NCBI GenBank assembly: GCA_030615855.1
Contig: JAUWYL010000018.1
Coordinates: 1 to 27,796, forward strand
Reading direction: 5' to 3'
DNA length: 27,796 bases
From: a bacterium
Lineage (GTDB): Bacteria > UBP18 > UBA7526
Below are positions 24,014-27,796 of this stretch, piece by piece. The translations under genes were made by a program, and so were the position numbers. Below the pieces are notes generated by a model. That model saw nothing but the letters and a program-made list of their open reading frames with translations, was not told the origin of the DNA and did no database searches. The number at the start of each line of letters is the position of its first letter. Positions within the stretch are counted from its first letter, which is position 1.

Positions 24014-25303
24014 CTATTTTCTCAGCCAGTGCAGGGGATTTTCGGGTGCACCATCCTTCCTCATCTCGAAGTAGAGATAGGGTCCTTTCTTGGAGGCCGT
24101 CTGGCCCACCTTGCCGATCAATTGAACCCCTTCTACTTCCTGATTCTCTTTAACCAGGATGCTATCCAGATGGGCATAGAGGGTGTAGTAGCCCCCTCCG
24201 TGAGCGATCATGACCATCTTTCCATATTCTCTTAACCCCGGTTTCTGCGACCACTGGGCAAAGACTATTCTTCCCTTTGATACCGCCCACACCTCTTGAC
24301 CTTTCGGGGCCTTGATGTCAATCCCCTCATGAGGGGTATATGTCTTATACTGAGGATGTTGATGCTTCCCATAGCGTTTTGTTATCTGGTGGCTTATGGT
24401 CGGCCAGGGAAGGCGGCCCTTCTTCTGCCTGAAGGCCAAAGAGGCGAGCCTCGCCTGCTCTATAGTCTCCTTCTTCTTGGCTTCCAGATTTCTAATCAAG
24501 GCCTCCAGTTCCCTTGAGGCCTTCTTTAGTTTCCTAACTCTCTTCTCATAGGCCATCCTCTTTTTCTCTGTCTTGGTTAAAAGCGTTTCCTTCGCCCTCT
24601 TATTCTTCTCTATCTCAGTTTTTCTCTTTAAAGCTGCTTCTTTGTAGATAGTAATCCTTGCCTCTTTTTTCTCCAGAGACTCCTTCTCTTTTTCTCTCGC
24701 TTCTTTCCTTTCTTCATCCCCGGCTAACCGGTTAGCGTCGCAGGAGGCGATAATATTCATAGATTTCTTCTGTAGAATATTTTGGGGAAAGTCATGGGGA
24801 TAGGAGGGGCTCTTTCCCTTGTAGATAACGATCAATCTTTCTCCCAGAGTATCCCGACTAGTTTTCAGTTCCGAGGTCGCCTCTTCCAAGTCCTTTTTCT
24901 TCTTCTCTAATTGTTTCTTAGTTTTCTTTAGGTTCTCACCGTAGATAACGATCTCCTTCTTCTTGACTTCCAAATCCTTCTTGATTTTAGTAAGTCTCTT
25001 ACGAAGGTTTCTTTCTTGGATCCTCTTCTTCTCTAACTCCTTCTTCTCGGTGGCAAGTTCCTTCTTTGCTTTCGTCTTCTCCTTCTCCTTCTCTTGAATC
25101 TCCTTGTCATACTCTTTAATCTTCTCCTCATAGGTAGCGAGGGCAGGAGATAAGTTGACAAGTTGACAAGTTGACAAGAAGATAAAACAAAAAATAAGTC
25201 TCTTATAACGAGTAGCCCTTGTCCTCCGTTCATTTGGCAAAGACGAAGAAGGCACAAAAGTTGGTAATTTTGTATTGTTAATTGCTAATTTTTCATTTTG
25301 CAT
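24014..25303 (-). CDS. envC: EnvC-like murein hydrolase activator (degenerate LytM)
   Basis: This 429-residue exported protein has a signal peptide (YKRLIFCFIFLSTCQL..ALA, about 33-56), a long Lys/Glu-rich coiled coil (about 57-290) and a C-terminal LytM/M23 domain (about 315-428). HEGID (325-329) and LYAH are kept, but both His of the HxH motif are Tyr (Tyr409, Tyr411 in GPYLYFEM), as in E. coli EnvC. It should therefore activate amidases rather than cut murein, driven by FtsX next to it. The start is uncertain: the first ATG lies in repeat-like AT-rich DNA and residues 1-30 look non-native. The signal peptide contains an 8-mer array. Confidence 0.88.
   Translation of the reverse strand: MQNEKLAINNTKLPTFVPSSSLPNERRTRATRYKRLIFCFIFLSTCQLVNLSPALATYEEKIKEYDKEIQEKEKEKTKAKKELATEKKELEKKRIQERNLRKRLTKIKKDLEVKKKEIVIYGENLKKTKKQLEKKKKDLEEATSELKTSRDTLGERLIVIYKGKSPSYPHDFPQNILQKKSMNIIASCDANRLAGDEERKEAREKEKESLEKKEARITIYKEAALKRKTEIEKNKRAKETLLTKTEKKRMAYEKRVRKLKKASRELEALIRNLEAKKKETIEQARLASLAFRQKKGRLPWPTISHQITKRYGKHQHPQYKTYTPHEGIDIKAPKGQEVWAVSKGRIVFAQWSQKPGLREYGKMVMIAHGGGYYTLYAHLDSILVKENQEVEGVQLIGKVGQTASKKGPYLYFEMRKDGAPENPLHWLRK
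25153..25176 (-). repeat. 8-mer array AGTTGACA x3 inside envC signal peptide
   Basis: Three exact 8-mers span 24 bases, an in-frame length, and encode most of LSTCQLVNL in the hydrophobic core of the EnvC signal peptide. The unit is that of the outer layer at 9318-9644. Confidence 0.85.
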
Positions 25304-25310
25304 TGATTTT

Positions 25311-25350
25311 TCTACTTTTCTACTTTTCGACTTTCCTACTATCCTACTTT
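25311..25350. repeat. 8-mer tandem array, TCTACTTT x5
   Basis: Five consecutive degenerate 8-mers (TCTACTTT twice, TCGACTTT, CCTACTAT, CCTACTTT) lie between ftsX and envC, ending 4 bases from the ftsX stop. No inverted partner is seen. Confidence 0.88.
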
Positions 25351-25354
25351 TTTC

Positions 25355-26140
25355 TTACTTGATTCTTCTCCAAGAGAATAGGCTTCCCAGAAGACCAAAG
25401 ACTAAACCAGCACCTACTAAACCAAGAGCCATCTCTAAATTCATAAATGAGATGGCCTCCACTCTCAGAATTGATAAGCGGTATATTCCATATAAGATGC
25501 CCAGAGCCACTAATGAAGTGGAGAGGCCCTCCAGGATTCCCTGACCAAGGAAGCTCCCCCTTATCATCCAGATGCTCTTTCCCTTCTCCTTTAATCTTCC
25601 TATTCTCTCCCTAAGTAAGGTCAGCCTAAAGAGAAGGGAAGCGACTATTAAAAGTCCTAGGCCAAGAATGACTCCTAAGATGAGGCCAATCATCCGAAAG
25701 CGAGAAGTAGCCCTGAAGAGTTCCTCTACTCCTCTTCCCCCATAGTCCACCTCTTCTATCTCTGGATAGCCGGCTATTCTTTCTGAAATCTCTTTTATAA
25801 CTTTAATCCTCTTTTCTGTCTTAACAAGCAAGGAGGCAGGAAAGGGATTTTCCTTAAGAATATCCATCTCTTTCTCCAGGGCTTCCTCCTTCAAAAACTT
25901 CTCCAGAGCTTCCTCTTTTGAGGTATAGATTATCTCCTCCACTCCTTCCTGGATCATTATCTTACTATATAGTCCCTCTACCTCGTCTGGACTAAGGCCT
26001 TCTTTTAAGAAAGCAACTATTGCCACCTCTTCCTCCCAACCAGAGATTACTTGATCCATATTCTCTATTCCTATTAAAAAGACCCCTAGCATAATAAAAG
26101 AGATAAATAGGGTTACTATAAGTGGCCAGTTTAACTTCAC
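25355..26140 (-). CDS. ftsX: Cell-division ABC permease-like protein FtsX
   Basis: This 261-residue membrane protein has helix 1 at about 4-24, an extracytoplasmic domain (about 27-150, with EEEVAIVAFLKEGLS and PFPASLLVKTEKR) and three more helices from about 150 to 255. FtsEX signals from the divisome to EnvC and amidases outside. The chain lacks the usual 20 or so residues before helix 1. The GTG start has GGAGG 6 bases before it; the upstream ATG meets a stop after two codons. No ftsE adjoins it, and a MITE-like repeat ends 12 bases upstream. Confidence 0.88.
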   Translation of the reverse strand: MKLNWPLIVTLFISFIMLGVFLIGIENMDQVISGWEEEVAIVAFLKEGLSPDEVEGLYSKIMIQEGVEEIIYTSKEEALEKFLKEEALEKEMDILKENPFPASLLVKTEKRIKVIKEISERIAGYPEIEEVDYGGRGVEELFRATSRFRMIGLILGVILGLGLLIVASLLFRLTLLRERIGRLKEKGKSIWMIRGSFLGQGILEGLSTSLVALGILYGIYRLSILRVEAISFMNLEMALGLVGAGLVFGLLGSLFSWRRIK

Positions 26141-26152
26141 TTCATACCTCCC

Positions 26153-26324
26153 TAAACGCTGGCACTCAACGCACTTCGTTTGCCTTGAGGCGTCAGCCGC
26201 TGATATAGTACACTGATTGCCGCTGATTTTTTTATCTGCGTTTATCTGCGTTTTGATCTGCGGTTATTGCTTGATATTCATGCTCTCTCGGATGCCAGCG
26301 AAGCGCATCCGGCATCTGCGTTTA
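26153..26324. repeat. MITE-like repeat, copy 2
   Basis: This 172-bp element in the same orientation as copy 1 (13744-13916) has the same 40-base left end and 51-base right end (26274-26324). The interior differs and holds tandem TTTATCTGCG units. Ends TAAACGC / GCGTTTA are inverted. It lies directly upstream of ftsX. Confidence 0.8.
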
Positions 26325-26350
26325 GTATATCACGCCTCCGAAATAATGTC

Positions 26351-26383
26351 AAAAAAAGACGCCCCTCTTCCTGGGCGCCTTTT
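26351..26383 (-). terminator. Rho-independent terminator after TolB-like gene
   Basis: On the minus strand AAAAGGCGCCC (26383-26373) pairs with GGGCGTCTTTT (26364-26354), one G-T pair, 8-base loop, then further Ts to 26351. It separates the TolB-like gene from ftsX. Confidence 0.88.
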
Positions 26384-26421
26384 ATCCGTGCTAATCTGTT
26401 TTTTAATCCGTGCTAATCTGT
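26384..26421. repeat. Direct repeat ATCCGTGCTAATCTGT x2
   Basis: Two identical 16-mers at 26384-26399 and 26406-26421. The second contains the TAG stop (26413-26415) of the TolB-like gene and encodes its last residues. Confidence 0.85.
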
Positions 26422-27796
26422 GCTTTGGGACCAGAGATGAGGGTTTGGTTTCTCGATGGGCCTCTCCTTCCCGGAGGAGAGGATCTGTTCCCCAGTACCA
26501 TCGATATTCATAATCCAGAAGTGATACTCTGTACCCTCTATGGTCCAGAAAGCAAGATGCCTTCCATCAAAAGAGAATTCCGGGCGTTCTAAAACTATTT
26601 TCTCCCTGGTCAATGCCACTTGATTCTCTCCTTCCCTATTCACTATCCATATGTCATTGGTATTCTTTTCCTCATCCGATCTGGTAAAAACGAGCTTTTT
26701 TCCATTCGATGACCAGGAAGGATAATTACTATTATTTCCTTCTGTTAATTGTCTAAGGTCGCTGCCATCTGTGTTGACCGTCCAGATATTATAATTCGTG
26801 AGAAAAAGAATTCTTTTTTCATCTGGAGAGAAGGAGAATTTATCTTCATTAAGTTCTGCATCTCCACTTACTTTCTTCTTATTGCTTCCCTCACTATCCA
26901 TGGTGTAGAGGACGCCTTCTACAGCATAGGCAATCTTCTTCCCATCTGGAGAGAACTTGAAGCCCCAGTCATTGCTCTCCCATCTATTCTTGGTCAAGGG
27001 CTTCTTTTCTTTTCCATCACTGCTTGCCGTCCAGATATCCAAAATCTTCCCCTTGCTCAGTCTATTATGAAGGAGATAATCACTATCTGGTGACCAGGCG
27101 AAAGGACACCCCAGCCCCAGGTTACTCTTCTTGGGATCCTTTGGAGAAAATATCTTGGCCTCCGTTCCCTTCTCAACATCTACTACCCGGATCTCCCCAT
27201 CCTTAGAAAGGAAGGCGACCCTCTCTCCATCTGGAGAGGGCAGAAACTCATGGGAGACTATTGCTTTACCAGTGGTCAGGGGTTTCTTGTCGCTACCATC
27301 TCTATTCACCATCCAGAGGTCAGAATCCAGTTCAAAGATAATCCTCTCGTTCCCCTTCAACCACATGGGCCGGAGATAATTCCCCGGGTCATGAGTTAGA
27401 TTCTTTCTTCCACTTCCATCAGCGTTTGCTATCCAGATATTTTCTCTATCAATATAGAGGAGCTGATCTATAGTAGTAAAGTAAGAGGTAGCCAGAGGCT
27501 TACCTTGAGCATCCTTAACCACCGTGCCCAGGGAAATGATATAGGTGGTAGAAGGAATGAGCTCTTTTTCAGGATGAAAGATTAAGGTATTTCCCTGCCC
27601 CGTTAGATGTTTACTATCTAATGGGGCTTCCCAACTAAATCTTCCTTTTACTTGAGGATTGATAGCGAAGTTATCTTCCACGCTCTTCTTATCCATCTCC
27701 TTACTGAAGTTGATCCTGATTAGGGTATTAGTCTTTACTTCCTGGGCTCCTTTGGAAGGAGAGACAGAGACTATCTCTGGTGGCTGCGCTCCGACA
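26413..27796 (-). CDS. TolB-like beta-propeller protein with Ig-like domain (5' end beyond window)
   Basis: At least 460 residues; the frame stays open to the right edge, so the start lies outside. The visible N-terminal part reads like a Big_5/SbsA Ig-like domain (PPEIVSVSPSKGAQEV, IRINFSKEMDKKSVEDNF). It is followed by at least six PD40/TolB-type blades with repeated IW(I/T)VN.DGS...LT, and FSPDGKKIAY. Such proteins are secreted or periplasmic and usually bind other proteins or sugars; no catalytic motif is visible. The C-terminus (WSQSTD) and TAG come from a direct repeat. A terminator follows. Confidence 0.85.
   Translation of the reverse strand, partial: VGAQPPEIVSVSPSKGAQEVKTNTLIRINFSKEMDKKSVEDNFAINPQVKGRFSWEAPLDSKHLTGQGNTLIFHPEKELIPSTTYIISLGTVVKDAQGKPLATSYFTTIDQLLYIDRENIWIANADGSGRKNLTHDPGNYLRPMWLKGNERIIFELDSDLWMVNRDGSDKKPLTTGKAIVSHEFLPSPDGERVAFLSKDGEIRVVDVEKGTEAKIFSPKDPKKSNLGLGCPFAWSPDSDYLLHNRLSKGKILDIWTASSDGKEKKPLTKNRWESNDWGFKFSPDGKKIAYAVEGVLYTMDSEGSNKKKVSGDAELNEDKFSFSPDEKRILFLTNYNIWTVNTDGSDLRQLTEGNNSNYPSWSSNGKKLVFTRSDEEKNTNDIWIVNREGENQVALTREKIVLERPEFSFDGRHLAFWTIEGTEYHFWIMNIDGTGEQILSSGKERPIEKPNPHLWSQSTD

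Noticed and set aside
24362-24559. Opposite-strand frames over envC, ctpA, the ABC ATPase and others
   Set aside because: They mirror codon bias of clear genes, lack ribosome sites and show no protein family features.
2731-25350. CRISPR-like arrays
   Set aside because: Units are 6-10 bp, directly adjacent and degenerate, with no spacers and no cas genes; they are short tandem repeats.
26141-26350. Hidden ftsE fragment upstream of ftsX
   Set aside because: No Walker or signature motif in any frame; the segment is the MITE-like repeat.

Overview
The window looks like part of the chromosome of an uncultivated anaerobic bacterium. I cannot place it in a phylum from the sequence alone. Codon use leans on AGG/AGA for Arg, proteins are rich in Lys and Glu, and starts include several GTG and TTG codons. 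An EnvC/FtsX pair and an HldD-like epimerase hint at a diderm envelope. Genes lie in three blocks: minus strand (32-13532), plus strand (13967-18992) and minus strand (19129 to the right edge).

Block 1a (32-8257, minus) reads as one nucleic-acid salvage operon. From its promoter it encodes a 5'-nucleotidase fused to a PLD domain, a secreted single-HKD PLD protein, a BMP-type nucleoside-binding lipoprotein, a double-ABC ATPase, a small two-helix HAMP protein and two permeases (NupNOPQ type). The inferred route is nuclease cleavage, then dephosphorylation, then nucleoside import. Block 1b (8541-13532, minus) holds larB, larE, malate dehydrogenase, a deoxyhypusine-synthase-like enzyme and a sugar-nucleotide epimerase.

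Block 2 (plus) starts at a near-consensus promoter. It encodes a membrane-anchored M23 peptidase, a radical SAM protein, a CcdA-thioredoxin reading frame, thioredoxin reductase, a corrinoid adenosyltransferase and a thiamine-binding MTH1187 protein. Terminators follow the first and last of these genes. Block 3 (minus) runs from a partial TolB-like protein through ftsX, envC (degenerate LytM domain), ctpA, a divergent polysaccharide deacetylase and tsaD to an inositol-monophosphatase-family enzyme. It is a cell-wall remodelling and division cluster without ftsE.

The most unusual property is the repeat landscape. Most gaps contain degenerate tandem arrays of 6-10 bp units (mostly 7 or 8 bp), often as inverted pairs able to form long imperfect hairpins. 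The architecture is constant but the unit differs from locus to locus, and some units recur. One gap (9318-9644) has at least three arrays nested inside each other. Arrays supply the stop codons of at least seven genes. They or other palindromes also appear inside tsaD (twice), between ccdA and trxA, inside the radical SAM gene and inside the envC signal peptide. A separate 172-bp MITE-like repeat is present twice.
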